Part shown: piece after piece, positions 51,576 through 61,079 of the stretch
How the letters are laid out: each line of letters begins with the position of its first letter
How positions within the stretch are numbered: the stretch's first letter is position 1
Assembly: GCF_009882945.1 (NCBI RefSeq)
Contig: NZ_WTUY01000023.1
Location: 30,870-94,869 of the forward strand
Length of the DNA stretch: 64,000 bases
Origin: Alcanivorax sp. DP30
Lineage (GTDB): Bacteria > Pseudomonadota > Gammaproteobacteria > Pseudomonadales > Alcanivoracaceae
Direction: 5' to 3'
The notes under the pieces: model-generated
Told to the model about the DNA's origin: nothing
What the model saw: the letters and a program-made list of their open reading frames with translations, nothing else
Databases searched by the model: none
Program-made: the position numbers and the translations under genes

Positions 51576-51586
51576 GAGACGTTTGG

Positions 51587-52873
51587 TCAGACCTTCCCGA
51601 ATGCCTTTCTTGCCGCTGCAATGGTGGCATCGATATCCTCGTCGCTGTGCGCCGCAGACACGAAGCCGGCTTCGAAGGCGCTGGGGGCCAGATAGATGCC
51701 CTGGTCCAGCATGGCGTGGAAGAAGCGGTTGAAGCGGTCGCTGTCGCAAGCCATCACTTCGGCGAAGCTGCTCACCCGGCTCTGGTCGGTAAAGAACAGG
51801 CCAAACATGGCGCCGGCCTGGGCAGTGGTGAAGGCAACGCCTTCCGCATGGGCCGCTTCGGTAAGGCCATTGAGCAGCCGGGAGGTTTTCTCGGCGAGGG
51901 CGTCGTGGAAGCCCGGCTGACTGATCAGGTTCAGGGTGGCCAGGCCAGCGGCCATGGCCACCGGGTTTCCGGACAGGGTGCCGGCCTGGTAGACCGGGCC
52001 CAGCGGGGCCAGGTGCTCCATGATGTCCTTCTTGCCGCCAAAGGCACCCACCGGCATGCCGCCACCGATGATCTTGCCCAGGGTGGTCATGTCCGGGGTG
52101 ATGCCATACATGGCCTGGGCGCCACCGAGTGCCACCCGGAAGCCGGTCATCACTTCGTCAAAGATCAGCACGCTGCCATGGTCATCGCAATGCTTGCGCA
52201 GGGCCTGCAGGAACGCCGGAGTGGGCGGTACACAGTTCATGTTGCCGGCCACTGGCTCCACGATGACGGCGGCAATCTGGTCGCCGTATTCATTGAAGGC
52301 GTTCTCTACTGCTGCGGCATCGTTGTAATTCAGTGTCAGGGTGTCGGCGGTCACGGAAGCCGGGATCCCCGGGGAGCTGGGGTTGCCCAGGGTCAGGGCG
52401 CCGGAGCCGGCTTTTACCAGCAGGCTGTCCACGTGGCCGTGATAGCAGCCTTCGAACTTGATGATCTTGTCGCGGCCGGTATAGCCCCGGGCCAGACGGA
52501 TGGCGCTCATGGTGGCTTCGGTGCCGGAGTTGACCATGCGCACCATGTCCATGGAGGGCACCAGCTCGCAGACCTTGTCGGCCATGGCGATTTCGGCTGC
52601 GGTGGGCGCGCCGAAGCTGAGGCCATTCTTGACGGCACTTTCCACGGCAGTGATCACGTCCGGGTGATTGTGACCCAGAATCATCGGTCCCCAGGAGCCC
52701 ACGTAATCGATGTAGCGATTATCGTCTTCGTCATACAGGTAGGCGCCAGCGGCCTGATGGAAAAACACCGGGGTGCCACCGACTCCCTTGAAGGCGCGTA
52801 CCGGGGAATTGACGCCACCGGGAATGTGCTTCTGGGCCTGACGAAACAGTTTTTCGGATTGCTTGCGGGGCAT
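51587..52873 (-). CDS. hemL: Glutamate-1-semialdehyde 2,1-aminomutase
   Basis: 428 residues from ATG 52873, with AGGAG upstream. The PLP-lysine region is [16 protein letters not shown], and the family start is [23 protein letters not shown]. It makes 5-aminolevulinate for haem. HemJ, a later step of the same pathway, is encoded 1.6 kb away. Confidence 0.97.
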   Translation of the reverse strand: MPRKQSEKLFRQAQKHIPGGVNSPVRAFKGVGGTPVFFHQAAGAYLYDEDDNRYIDYVGSWGPMILGHNHPDVITAVESAVKNGLSFGAPTAAEIAMADKVCELVPSMDMVRMVNSGTEATMSAIRLARGYTGRDKIIKFEGCYHGHVDSLLVKAGSGALTLGNPSSPGIPASVTADTLTLNYNDAAAVENAFNEYGDQIAAVIVEPVAGNMNCVPPTPAFLQALRKHCDDHGSVLIFDEVMTGFRVALGGAQAMYGITPDMTTLGKIIGGGMPVGAFGGKKDIMEHLAPLGPVYQAGTLSGNPVAMAAGLATLNLISQPGFHDALAEKTSRLLNGLTEAAHAEGVAFTTAQAGAMFGLFFTDQSRVSSFAEVMACDSDRFNRFFHAMLDQGIYLAPSAFEAGFVSAAHSDEDIDATIAAARKAFGKV

Positions 52874-52986
52874 GATGTATCTCCTGAATCTGGGGTCTGA
52901 GCTGGGCCTGGTAACACTACCCTCATGCCTGGATTGGCGGCTTTTGGGGCTCAACAGGTGTCATCCCGGTAGTGTTACAGGCCCTA

Positions 52987-53631
52987 TCAGAAAAGAGTGC
53001 TGAAACGGCGTGCGGCGGCTTCTATGTCGGCCGGGTCGGAATGGCCGAACAGGGCCTCGATGACGGCCACGCTGGCGGCGCCAGCCTGGATCAGCAGGGG
53101 CGCATTATCCGGATTCACGCCGCCGATGGCTACCACGGGCAGGTGAAACTCCTCGCAGGCCTGTTTCAGGCAGTGAATCTCGGCCGCTGGCGCATGGGGT
53201 TTGGTGGATGACGGGAAGAAGCGGCCCATGGCCAGGTAATCTGCGCCGGCGCGGGCTGCGTCCCGTGCCAGTGCCAGGTCCCCGTGGCAGGTGACGCCAA
53301 TGACGCGCTGCTCGCCCAGCAGGGCGCGGGCGGCGGCAATGCCTCCGTCGCTCTGGCCGATATGGACGCCGTCGGCTCCCACTTCTGCGGCCAGCACCGG
53401 GTCATCGTTGACGATGAACAGGGCGTCGTATTCGTGGCACAGGGCGCGCAGCTGACTGGCGCGGCGCTGTCGTTGATCTCTGGAGGCGATCTTGTCGCGG
53501 TACTGGAGCAGTCGGGCGCCGCCGAACAGGGCTGCCTCCGCCGCAGGCAGCAGGCGCTCATCCGGCGTCAGAGCCGGGTCGGTAATGGCGTAGAGGCCGT
53601 GGATGGCGTTGTTAAGGGAGGGCGCACTCAT
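52987..53631 (-). CDS. thiE: Thiamine-phosphate synthase
   Basis: 214 residues from ATG 53631, overlapping the thiD stop by 4 bp (ATGA). Motifs are GLYAITDPALTP, QYRDK, VNDDPVLAAEVGADGVHIGQSDG and the phosphate-binding VAIGGVN. It couples HMP diphosphate with the thiazole phosphate. Confidence 0.96.
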   Translation of the reverse strand: MSAPSLNNAIHGLYAITDPALTPDERLLPAAEAALFGGARLLQYRDKIASRDQRQRRASQLRALCHEYDALFIVNDDPVLAAEVGADGVHIGQSDGGIAAARALLGEQRVIGVTCHGDLALARDAARAGADYLAMGRFFPSSTKPHAPAAEIHCLKQACEEFHLPVVAIGGVNPDNAPLLIQAGAASVAVIEALFGHSDPADIEAAARRFSTLF

Positions 53632-54386
53632 CGTCGGTCCGGAACGTGCTGGCCGTTGCCTGGGCGGAAGGCGTTGCGCAGAAAGTGGTCCACATGGGCC
53701 TGCCCATCCGCGACGGCATTGGGCAGGGATTCGCCGTGGCCACGCAGGCAGGCGATGGAGGAGGCCAGGGTGCAGCCGGAGCCGTGGTAGCTGTGCGGCA
53801 GTCGTTCCCATTGCCACGTCTGTTCGCCTGCGGCGGTGAACAGATGATTGGTAACCAGCTCGGTATCGTCATGGGTGCCGGTGATCAGTGCGGCCTGACC
53901 GCTGGCAGTGACCAGTGCCTGGCCGCAGTCTTGTACCCCGGTTTTCCCGCTGAGAGTTTGCGCTTCCGGCAGATTGGGCGTCATTACCTCGCAGCGTGGA
54001 GCCAGCTGGCTGAGCATGATGTCCGCCAGGGACTCGCTGGTGAGGCTGCCGCCGGCTTCGGCGGCCAGTACCGGGTCGAGGACCACGGGCACCCCGGGCA
54101 GGCGATCCAGCAGCCGGACAATGAACTCGATGATGGCCACGGAGCCTGTCATGCCAATTTTCACTGCCTGGTAGTCGACGTCTTCCAGCAGGGCGTCAGC
54201 CTGTTGTTCCAGAAGCGCGATGTCGGTGAGCTGGAAGCCTCGCACGTTCTGGCTGTTCTGTACGGTAAGGCCGGTAATCAGGGTGGAAGCAAAGCCGCCC
54301 AGTGCCCGGATGGCTTCGATATCCGCATGAATGCCTGCCCCGCCGGAGGGATCATGACCAGCAATAACAAGAATATTCGGTTTCAT
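53628..54386 (-). CDS. thiD: Hydroxymethylpyrimidine kinase/phosphomethylpyrimidine kinase
   Basis: 252 residues. It begins KPNILVIAGHDPSGGAGIHADIEAI and ends with the anion-hole motif YHGSGCTLASSIAC. It carries out the two kinase steps that supply HMP diphosphate to ThiE, encoded just after it. A heptamer hairpin element lies upstream, between it and hemJ. Confidence 0.96.
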   Translation of the reverse strand: MKPNILVIAGHDPSGGAGIHADIEAIRALGGFASTLITGLTVQNSQNVRGFQLTDIALLEQQADALLEDVDYQAVKIGMTGSVAIIEFIVRLLDRLPGVPVVLDPVLAAEAGGSLTSESLADIMLSQLAPRCEVMTPNLPEAQTLSGKTGVQDCGQALVTASGQAALITGTHDDTELVTNHLFTAAGEQTWQWERLPHSYHGSGCTLASSIACLRGHGESLPNAVADGQAHVDHFLRNAFRPGNGQHVPDRR

Positions 54387-54404
54387 TGGCGCGCCTGAGT
54401 CAGG

Positions 54405-54472
54405 ACACCGAAGGCCTGACGCAGGCGCCGGTTTGCCGTCCGGCGTTTGGCGTCAGGCTTCAGGTGTCATCA
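54405..54472. repeat. Compact inverted heptamer element between thiD and hemJ
   Basis: The 5' arm (54405-54432: GACACC, GAAGGCC, TGACGCA, GGCGCCGG) pairs with the 3' arm (about 54441-54471), whose reverse complement runs GACACCTGAAGCCTGACGCC and then AAACGCCGG. The loop is about 8 bp (TTTGCCGT), so this is a plain hairpin without a large core. The 3' arm overlaps the hemJ stop codon (54470-54472). Confidence 0.7.
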
Positions 54473-54913
54473 AAATGGTCGAACAATGACGAGGATAACA
54501 ATGGCCACCAGCATGAACACCGGGATCTCGTTGAAGATCCGGTAGAACTTGTCGCTCTTGGTGTTGGCATCGTTGGCGAATTTTTTCATGTAGGCCAGGC
54601 AAACGTGGTGGTAGCCAATCAGCAGGAACACCAGGGCCAGCTTGGCATGCATCCAGCCGCTGCCCTTGTAGGCCTCCATGTTGGCAATGAACATCCACAA
54701 GCCCAGCACCACGGTAACGATCATGCTCGGGTTCATGATGCCGCGGTACAGTTTGCGCTCCATGATCTTGAAACGGTCTTTGCTGATCTGGTCCTCGGCC
54801 ATGGCGTGATACACGAATAGCCTTGGCAGATAGAAGAGGGCGGCAAACCAGCAAATGACGGCGATCAGGTGGATGGCCTTGATCCAGAGAAAATGGTCGA
54901 GTGCGAACTGCAT
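54470..54913 (-). CDS. hemJ: Protoporphyrinogen oxidase HemJ
   Basis: 147 residues from ATG 54913. Four membrane helices are visible (KAIHLIAVICWFAALFYLPRLFVYH, MIVTVVLGLWMFIA, HAKLALVFLLIGYHHVC and VFMLVAIVILVIV). The His in AIHLIAV and the HH pair probably bind haem. It oxidises protoporphyrinogen IX in the inner membrane. Confidence 0.92.
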   Translation of the reverse strand: MQFALDHFLWIKAIHLIAVICWFAALFYLPRLFVYHAMAEDQISKDRFKIMERKLYRGIMNPSMIVTVVLGLWMFIANMEAYKGSGWMHAKLALVFLLIGYHHVCLAYMKKFANDANTKSDKFYRIFNEIPVFMLVAIVILVIVRPF

Positions 54914-55008
54914 CTGTCTATCCTGTGGTTGTGGCATTGGAGCGAAGGTGCTGTGGGCGTACACTATACAGCCTTCCTCTTCCCGTTTTCGAATACTCAA
55001 GGAATGCT

Positions 55009-56418
55009 GTGAACAAACGGCCACGACATCGTCGATTGATGCGTTACTACTTGTTTCGCACCCGACGTGTGAGCCGTCGTCAGCTGGGTTCCTGGCAGGA
55101 CTGGAAGTTGCGCATGGTGTTCTGGACCGGCGCGATTCTGGTTGGCCTGTTTGTGGTGGCGTTTGCCTGGGTGGCGGAACTGGCGTCTCATACCTTTATC
55201 CAGATTCATGAATATTCTCCCTACCTGCCGGTGATCGTCACCCCGCTGGGCATGTTGTTGATTGTCTGGTTGATGCGGCAGCTGGGCACGGAGTCCCAGG
55301 GCAGTGGTATTCCCCAGGTGTTGGTGGTGCTCAAACAGCGCTATCACTGGCTGCGGCCCACCTTCCTGTCGCTGCGGGTCATCCTCGGCAAGTTTGTGCT
55401 CACCTGCATGGGGCTGTTGTGTGGGGCCAGTATTGGTCGCGAGGGGCCCAGCGTGCATATGGGCGCGGCCATCATGTATTCCGTGGGGCAGGTGGGCCGC
55501 CTTAACCAGAAATACGTGGATAACTCACTGATAGTCGCGGGCGGCGCGGCGGGGGTATCAGCGGCGTTTAACGCTCCGCTGGCAGGGATCGTATTTGCCA
55601 TTGAGGAGCTGTCCGGCTCCTTCGAGCAGCGCACCAGCGGTACCCTGATTCTGGCTATCATTCTCTCCGGGGTGGTGGTGCTGATGATCATGGGGCACTA
55701 CAGCTTCTTCGGGCATCCCGGCGGTCACCTGGATATCACCCGTGACTGGGCTGCCATTGGTGTCACAGCGCTGGTGTGTGGTCTGTTTGGTGGCCTGTTC
55801 AGTCGTTTGCTGATTCGCGGCAGCCAGTTTCTTTCACCCTATGCCAAGGCGCATCCCTACCGGGTGGTCCTGTTGTGCTCGCTGGTGCTGGTGTTGCTCG
55901 GCTTGATGACCGGCGGGGCCACCTATGGCAGTGGCTATGAACAGGCCAGTGCCCTGCTGGATGGCGACGACCCTGGCAACTGGAGTTTTGCCCTGGCCAA
56001 GATGTCGGCGACACTGGTGTCGTATTTTACCGGTATTCCCGGTGGGCTTTTTTCCCCGAGCCTGGCGGCAGGGGCGGGATTTGGCAATCTGGTCGGTGGC
56101 TTTTTTCCGGATGTGTCGCTGGTGGGATTGACGCTGGTGGCCATGGCAGCTTTTCTGGCGGCCGTCATTCAGCGCCCGATTACCTCTTTTGTGATTGTCA
56201 TGGAGCTGACGGGAAACCGGCACGATATTCTGTTGCCGTTGATGGCCGGAGCCTTTCTGTCGGCGGCGGTGGCCAAGTTGGTGTGGGCCAGGCCGTTGTA
56301 CGATTCCCTGGCCGAGCGCATGGCAGACGGGCAGGGCATGGCGCTGGAAAAGCCCCGGGATGAGGAGAAACAAACCGAGGCGGGCAGCGAGGAAAACTCG
56401 CGGCAACTGCCTGGCTAA
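55009..56418 (+). CDS. ClC-type chloride/proton transporter
   Basis: 469 residues from GTG 55009 (VNKRPRHRRLMRYYLF), with AAGGAA upstream; ATG 55039 is another option. The three ClC selectivity motifs are present: GSGIPQV, GREGPSVHMG and GGLFSPSLAAGAGFG. The gating Glu in GREGP and a Glu in AIEEL, the position used for proton transfer, suggest a Cl-/H+ antiporter in the inner membrane. It is divergent from hemJ. Confidence 0.93.
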   Translation: MNKRPRHRRLMRYYLFRTRRVSRRQLGSWQDWKLRMVFWTGAILVGLFVVAFAWVAELASHTFIQIHEYSPYLPVIVTPLGMLLIVWLMRQLGTESQGSGIPQVLVVLKQRYHWLRPTFLSLRVILGKFVLTCMGLLCGASIGREGPSVHMGAAIMYSVGQVGRLNQKYVDNSLIVAGGAAGVSAAFNAPLAGIVFAIEELSGSFEQRTSGTLILAIILSGVVVLMIMGHYSFFGHPGGHLDITRDWAAIGVTALVCGLFGGLFSRLLIRGSQFLSPYAKAHPYRVVLLCSLVLVLLGLMTGGATYGSGYEQASALLDGDDPGNWSFALAKMSATLVSYFTGIPGGLFSPSLAAGAGFGNLVGGFFPDVSLVGLTLVAMAAFLAAVIQRPITSFVIVMELTGNRHDILLPLMAGAFLSAAVAKLVWARPLYDSLAERMADGQGMALEKPRDEEKQTEAGSEENSRQLPG

Positions 56419-56499
56419 AGTTGCTGATGGCAGGGCGCGCCGCCTATTATGCGTGCCTTCTGCCGGAGGCGGCACTGTGAATTGGTTGGAGTAAGAGAT

Positions 56500-57555
56500 A
56501 TGGCAACGGGGTCAGTCCTCAAGGTCGGCGTAGTTGGCGGTACCGGGTATACCGGGGTTGAGCTGCTGCGATTGCTGGTGAATCATCCCCAGGCAGAACT
56601 GCAAGTGATCACGTCTCGCGGTGATGCCGGCACTGCCGTGGCTGACATGTTTCCCTCACTGCGTGGCCGCACCGACCTGGTGTTCAGCGAGCCGGATGTC
56701 ACCCGGCTGGCCCAGTGTGATGTGGTGTTTTTCGCCACCCCCCATAACGTGGCCATGCGCATGATGCCCGAGCTGATGGACGCTGGTGTGCGGGTGGTGG
56801 ATCTGTCTGCCGATTTCCGTCTGCGTGACCATGAGCTGTGGAGTGAGTGGTATGGCGAGCCCCACGCCTGCCCGGAGCTGCTGGCGGAGGCGGTGTATGG
56901 CCTGCCCGAGGTAAACCGGGAGAAGATGCGCACTGCGCGCCTGGTAGCCTGTGCCGGTTGTTATCCCACCTCCATCCAGCTGGGCTATCTGCCGCTGCTG
57001 GAAAACGGCTGGATCAAGCCGGATCAGCTGATTGCCAATGCGGCCAGTGGTGCCAGTGGTGCCGGCAAGGGCGCCAAGGTGCCGATGTTGCTGGCGGAGG
57101 CGGGCGAGAGCTACAAGGCCTACGGCGCCAGTGGCCATCGGCACCTGCCGGAAATCGAACAGGGGTTGGGTGACATTGCCGGTCAGCCCGTGAAAGCTAC
57201 CTTTGTGCCTCACCTGATCCCCATGATTCGAGGTATTCACGCCACCCTTTACGGTCAGCTGGTGGACGGTGCGCCCTCTCTGGAAGAGATGCAGGCGGCC
57301 TATGAGGCGCGCTATGCCAATGAGCCCTTCGTGGATGTGATGCCGTTGGGCAGCCACCCCGAGACTCGCTTCGTGAAAGGGGCCAACACCTGTCGAATCG
57401 CCCTGCATCAGCCCCGTGGCGAGAACGTGATTGTGGTGCTTTCCGTAATCGACAACCTGGTGAAAGGCGCGTCGGGGCAGGCTGTGCAGGCCATGAATAT
57501 CATGTTTGGGCTGGATGAGGCGGCGGGGCTCTCCGTGGTTCCGCTGGCACCCTGA
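56500..57555 (+). CDS. argC: N-acetyl-gamma-glutamyl-phosphate reductase
   Basis: 351 residues from ATG 56500, with TTGGAG upstream. The Rossmann motif is [18 protein letters not shown] and the catalytic Cys154 is in ACAGCYPT. It reduces N-acetylglutamyl phosphate in arginine synthesis. It heads the conserved run argC-DUF6776-bactofilin-erpA. Confidence 0.97.
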   Translation: MATGSVLKVGVVGGTGYTGVELLRLLVNHPQAELQVITSRGDAGTAVADMFPSLRGRTDLVFSEPDVTRLAQCDVVFFATPHNVAMRMMPELMDAGVRVVDLSADFRLRDHELWSEWYGEPHACPELLAEAVYGLPEVNREKMRTARLVACAGCYPTSIQLGYLPLLENGWIKPDQLIANAASGASGAGKGAKVPMLLAEAGESYKAYGASGHRHLPEIEQGLGDIAGQPVKATFVPHLIPMIRGIHATLYGQLVDGAPSLEEMQAAYEARYANEPFVDVMPLGSHPETRFVKGANTCRIALHQPRGENVIVVLSVIDNLVKGASGQAVQAMNIMFGLDEAAGLSVVPLAP

Positions 57556-57557
57556 TT

Positions 57558-58286
57558 ATGGCAAAAAAACCCAAAAGCCGGGCCGGTATCGATGATGTGA
57601 TGCTGGTGCCGGTGAGCCCGTCCCAGCAGAAAAAGCGACGCCGCCTCATGGTGATCGGTGCCATTATCGCCGCACTGTTATTGTTCTTTGGTGGTCTGTG
57701 GTCCGGCAACAGTGGCGCGCTGGACACCTCCGAAACCAACCGCCAGCTGCGCGCCGAGCTGAAGAGCGCGACCCGGGAGCTGGAAGCCGCCCGAAATGAA
57801 CTGGCGCTGTATCGCACTGATACGGAAGTGACCCGTCAGGCCCGTGAAAATCTTCGTCAGGAGATCAAGGGGTTGCGCGATCAGGCGGCAGAGCTGGAGG
57901 AGGCAGTGGCCTTCTACAAGAATGTGATGGCGCCGGGGGGCAGTGAGCGGGGCATGCAGATCGAGAAGTTGACCCTGCAACCCACCGATACGAAGGGCCA
58001 GTACAGTTACAAAGTGGTGCTGGTGCAGTCCGGCGATAACCGTAATTATCTGTCAGGTGACATCTCGTTGACCCTGCGAGGCAGCCGTGACGGCAAGGCG
58101 GTCGAGTTGACCGGCGATGACTGGCTGGACGATGGAAGTGAGACCCGGTTCCGGTTTCGTTATTTTCAGGAGCTGAATGGGCGCTTTCAGCTGCCGGAAG
58201 GGGTAGAGATTGTGGCGCTGGACGTGGATGCTGAGAGCGGCGGCAGAAACCGCTACGAGACACAGAAAACCATAAAGTGGCAGTAG
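57558..58286 (+). CDS. DUF6776-like membrane protein with coiled coil
   Basis: 242 residues, 3 bp after argC. A membrane helix at about 29-47 (LMVIGAIIAALLLFFGGLW) is followed by a coiled coil at about 60-115 (LRAELKSATRELEAARNELALYRTDTEV and GLRDQAAELEEAVAFYKNVMAPGG). A C-terminal beta domain ends YETQKTIKWQ. It should be anchored in the inner membrane with most of its mass in the periplasm. The role is unknown; the constant neighbour, bactofilin, hints at cell-envelope structure. Confidence 0.85.
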   Translation: MAKKPKSRAGIDDVMLVPVSPSQQKKRRRLMVIGAIIAALLLFFGGLWSGNSGALDTSETNRQLRAELKSATRELEAARNELALYRTDTEVTRQARENLRQEIKGLRDQAAELEEAVAFYKNVMAPGGSERGMQIEKLTLQPTDTKGQYSYKVVLVQSGDNRNYLSGDISLTLRGSRDGKAVELTGDDWLDDGSETRFRFRYFQELNGRFQLPEGVEIVALDVDAESGGRNRYETQKTIKWQ

Positions 58287-58295
58287 GAGAGACGT

Positions 58296-58757
58296 GTGCT
58301 AGGCCGAGACAAAAAAAATGCAGTGAACAGCAGTGCTGCGTCGCAGGATTACCGGAACCATACCCTGATCGCGCCCAGCGCCAAGGTGAGCGGGGATGTC
58401 GAGTTTACCGGCGGCCTGCATGTCCAGGGCACCGTGGAAGGTAACATCAGTGTGGGCAAGGAAGGTGGTCGCCTTATCATTGGTGAGTCCGGGGTGGTCA
58501 AGGGTGAAATCCAGGTGCCTCAGGTGGTCATCAATGGCCGCGTGGAAGGCGATGTCCATGCTACCGAAAATCTGGAGCTGGCGGAGAAAGCCTCGGTTGA
58601 GGGCAACGTTTACTACCTGATGATCGAAATGGTCATGGGTGCCCGGGTGAATGGCAAACTGGTGCGTCTTGACGACGAGCGTCGCAATTTGCCGGCACCG
58701 GACAAGCAGGGGGAAAAGGCTGCGGCGGACAAGCAGGTGGCCGCGGATAATTCTTGA
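58296..58757 (+). CDS. Bactofilin
   Basis: 153 residues from GTG 58296, with AGGAG before it. The right-handed beta-helix core is built from repeats such as VSGDVEFTGGLHVQGTVEGNISV and VVKGEIQVPQVVINGRVEGDVHATENLELAEKASVEGNVYYLMIEM. Bactofilins polymerise at the membrane as a cytoskeletal scaffold for shape and envelope enzymes. It lies 9 bp downstream of the DUF6776-like gene. Confidence 0.92.
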   Translation: MLGRDKKNAVNSSAASQDYRNHTLIAPSAKVSGDVEFTGGLHVQGTVEGNISVGKEGGRLIIGESGVVKGEIQVPQVVINGRVEGDVHATENLELAEKASVEGNVYYLMIEMVMGARVNGKLVRLDDERRNLPAPDKQGEKAAADKQVAADNS

Positions 58758-58785
58758 CTGTTTTAGTCGGGTACTGGAACATAGT

Positions 58786-58817
58786 AAACCCGCTGTCTGA
58801 ACAGGTCAGCGGGTTTC
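58786..58817 (+). other. Hairpin between bactofilin and erpA
   Basis: AAACCCGCTG and CAGCGGGTTT form a stem with a 12-base loop, 28 bp after the bactofilin stop. There is only a short T-run after it, so it may be a weak terminator or a processing hairpin ahead of erpA. Confidence 0.55.
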
Positions 58818-58842
58818 CTGTCTTTACAGCATCAGCGAGCAT

Positions 58843-59181
58843 ATGACCCAGCAAGCCCCCATATCTTTCACTGACGCCGCCGCCGCCAAGGTCAAAGAGC
58901 TGCGTGACGACGAAGGGAATCCGGAACTTAAACTGCGGGTGTATATCACCGGGGGTGGCTGTGCCGGTTTTTCCTATGGCTTCACCTTTGATGAAGCGGT
59001 CAATGATGACGACACCATCGTCGAGAAAGACGGTGTGACCTTGCTGGTGGATGCCATGAGCATCCAGTATCTGGATGGCTCCCAGGTGGACTATGAAAAG
59101 GGCCTGATGGGCTCTCGCTTCGTGGTCAGCAACCCCAATGCTGCCACCACCTGTGGCTGCGGCTCGTCGTTCTCCGTCTAG
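58843..59181 (+). CDS. erpA: Iron-sulfur cluster insertion protein ErpA
   Basis: 112 residues of the HesB/IscA A-type carrier family. The cluster cysteines are Cys40 (GGGCAGF), Cys104 and Cys106 (CGCGSSF). It delivers iron-sulfur clusters to target apoproteins. The order argC-...-erpA-...-anmK-tyrS matches Pseudomonas. Confidence 0.96.
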   Translation: MTQQAPISFTDAAAAKVKELRDDEGNPELKLRVYITGGGCAGFSYGFTFDEAVNDDDTIVEKDGVTLLVDAMSIQYLDGSQVDYEKGLMGSRFVVSNPNAATTCGCGSSFSV

Positions 59182-59280
59182 GGGTTCCTGGCGGTTGCTG
59201 CCGCTAGCCGCGCGTTCCTTGTCATAAAACCTTAACCGATTGATCAACATTCCGTCGTTTTCAGGGTGGACACTAAACCC

Positions 59281-59814
59281 ATGATGACGACACGACCGAC
59301 ATTTCAACGAATGACCGCCGCGGATACCCGTGCCATGTGCTGGTTGCTTCAGCAGCCCCAGGCCCGGCAACGTGCGCGGATGGCTCGCCTGGTTTCACGG
59401 CTGGGTGATGGTCCTTTCTATGTGGCGCTGACGCTGCTGATCTGGTGGTTCGACAAGGAGGGCGGGAGCGCATTTGCGCTGACGGCGATGGCTGCCTACG
59501 CGCTGGAAGTCCCGCTGTTCGTGGGGCTCAAGCACTTGATCAAGCGGCCGCGCCCGGCGGATGCGCTGGAAAGCCTGTCCGCTTTCATTCAGCCGGCGGA
59601 TCGCTTCAGTTTCCCGTCCGGGCACACTGCCGCAGCCTTCGTCATGGCATCTCTGCTATGCGTGTTTTACCCGCCGGTGATGGCATTGGCCCTGGGCTTG
59701 GCGGTGATGGTGGGCTTGTCCCGGGTGTTGCTGGGGGTTCACTACCCTTCGGACATCCTCGCTGGCGCCACTCTCGGGTTCAGCTGTGCCATGATCGGCT
59801 TGTGGGTGGTCTGA
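59281..59814 (+). CDS. PAP2-family membrane phosphatase
   Basis: 177 residues from ATG 59281, with AGGGTGG upstream; GTG 59266 would add five residues. The three PAP2 motifs are KHLIKRPRPAD, SFPSGHTAAAF and SRVLLGVHYPSD. About four to five membrane helices are present. It could dephosphorylate lipid phosphates such as undecaprenyl diphosphate or phosphatidylglycerol phosphate. It is an extra gene relative to the Pseudomonas order, flanked by a heptamer element. Confidence 0.9.
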   Translation: MMTTRPTFQRMTAADTRAMCWLLQQPQARQRARMARLVSRLGDGPFYVALTLLIWWFDKEGGSAFALTAMAAYALEVPLFVGLKHLIKRPRPADALESLSAFIQPADRFSFPSGHTAAAFVMASLLCVFYPPVMALALGLAVMVGLSRVLLGVHYPSDILAGATLGFSCAMIGLWVV

Positions 59815-59988
59815 GCAGCAAGCAACAAGCTTCAAGCTGCAAGGCGCGAGAAAGGGGCCTGCCAACTGAACTGGATTGTTTGCGGCCGCGTTCATGCGTA
59901 ATGAAAAGGCTTGCGGCGCGGCTCGGTGGCCTGTCGATTGGCGAGATGCATTATTCGCGCTTTGTGGCTTGTAGCTTGAAGCTTGCCC
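59814..59988. repeat. Inverted heptamer-array element (AGCTNCA type) between the PAP2 gene and anmK
   Basis: The 5' arm (59814-59848) is AGCAGCA, AGCAACA, AGCTTCA, AGCTGCA, AGGCGCG. The reverse complement of the 3' arm (59956-59988) is GGGGCA, AGCTTCA, AGCTACA, AGCCACA, AAGCGCG. The array starts at the last base of the PAP2 stop and ends 2 bp from the anmK stop. Core start GGCGCGAGAAAGGGG...GCCAACTGA matches the copy before panC; CTTTGTGGC occurs at the core end. Confidence 0.85.
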
Positions 59989-59990
59989 CT

Positions 59991-61079
59991 CTACGGCAAG
60001 GTGATCTGCCCGAGAATGGCCTCTCTTGATGCTCCGGTGACCACTGGCGCATTGCCGGTTTTTTGGTTGCAACGAGCCCATGCCAGCCAGGCAAAGGCGG
60101 TCGCCTCAACCCAGTCAGGATGCAACCCTTCCTCCGCTGTGCTGCTCACGGGTACCCCCCCGCATGTCTGAATGCGGCTAAGTAGGTGGCCGTTATGGGC
60201 GCCACCACCACACACCAGAATACGTTGCGGTGCGAAGGTTTCGAGGCTGTCACAAATGCTGCGTGCGGTCAGTTCCGCGAGGGTGGCCTGCAGGTCTTCC
60301 GGCGGCAGGTCATCCTTGAGGTGTTGAGTGAGCCAATGACGGTTGAAGCGCTCGCGGCCGGTGCTTTTGGGGGGCGGTTGATGGAAATAGGGGTCGCGCA
60401 GCAGGCGTTTGAGCAGAGGCTTGTTGACCTTGCCGCTGGCAGCCCAAGCGCCATCCGCGTCGTAATGATCATTGCTGTGCAACTGGACCCAGAGATCCAT
60501 CAGCACGTTGCCAGGACCGGTATCGAAGCCGCCAACCAGGGTCTCGCTGTCCAGGAGTGAGGCATTGGCCATGCCGCCAATGTTGACCACTGCCCGCCGC
60601 TCGCCGGCTGCTGCAAACAGGCAGCGGTGAAAAGGGGGGACCAGTGGTGCACCCTGACCGCCCAAGACCATGTCCTTGTTCCGGAAATTGCTCACCACAG
60701 GAATCCCGGTGGCGCAGGCCAGCGTGTCCGGGCAGCCAAGCTGAATACTGAAGCCGTCTTTGCCGGGCCGATGCCGCACGGTCTGGCCGTGACAGCCAAT
60801 GGCGGCAATCTGGTTGGCGTTGATGTTCGCTTTCGCCAACAGTGCAGAGCAGGCCTCCGCATAAATCCGGCCCAGCTGGCGACTAACCTTGCCAGCGGCA
60901 TCCAGTTCGCCCTCTCCAGGCTGGCATAGGGTAAGGATGGCCTGGCAAAGCTCAGGCGGGAGGTCGTGACTGTGGCTGGCAACCAGGGCGACATGTGCGT
61001 CGCTGATGTTGACCAGCGCCGCGTCAATGCCGTCTACGCTGGTGCCGGTCATCAGGCCGATATACAGGTTAGAAGACAT
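59991..61079 (-). CDS. anmK: Anhydro-N-acetylmuramic acid kinase
   Basis: 362 residues from ATG 61079. It begins SSNLYIGLMTGTSVDGIDAALV, and has GCHGQTVRHRP and GFDTGPGNVLMD, typical of AnmK. It phosphorylates anhydroMurNAc in peptidoglycan recycling. Its start overlaps the end of the M23 peptidase gene by 11 bp, so the two are coupled. Confidence 0.96.
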   Translation of the reverse strand: MSSNLYIGLMTGTSVDGIDAALVNISDAHVALVASHSHDLPPELCQAILTLCQPGEGELDAAGKVSRQLGRIYAEACSALLAKANINANQIAAIGCHGQTVRHRPGKDGFSIQLGCPDTLACATGIPVVSNFRNKDMVLGGQGAPLVPPFHRCLFAAAGERRAVVNIGGMANASLLDSETLVGGFDTGPGNVLMDLWVQLHSNDHYDADGAWAASGKVNKPLLKRLLRDPYFHQPPPKSTGRERFNRHWLTQHLKDDLPPEDLQATLAELTARSICDSLETFAPQRILVCGGGAHNGHLLSRIQTCGGVPVSSTAEEGLHPDWVEATAFAWLAWARCNQKTGNAPVVTGASREAILGQITLP

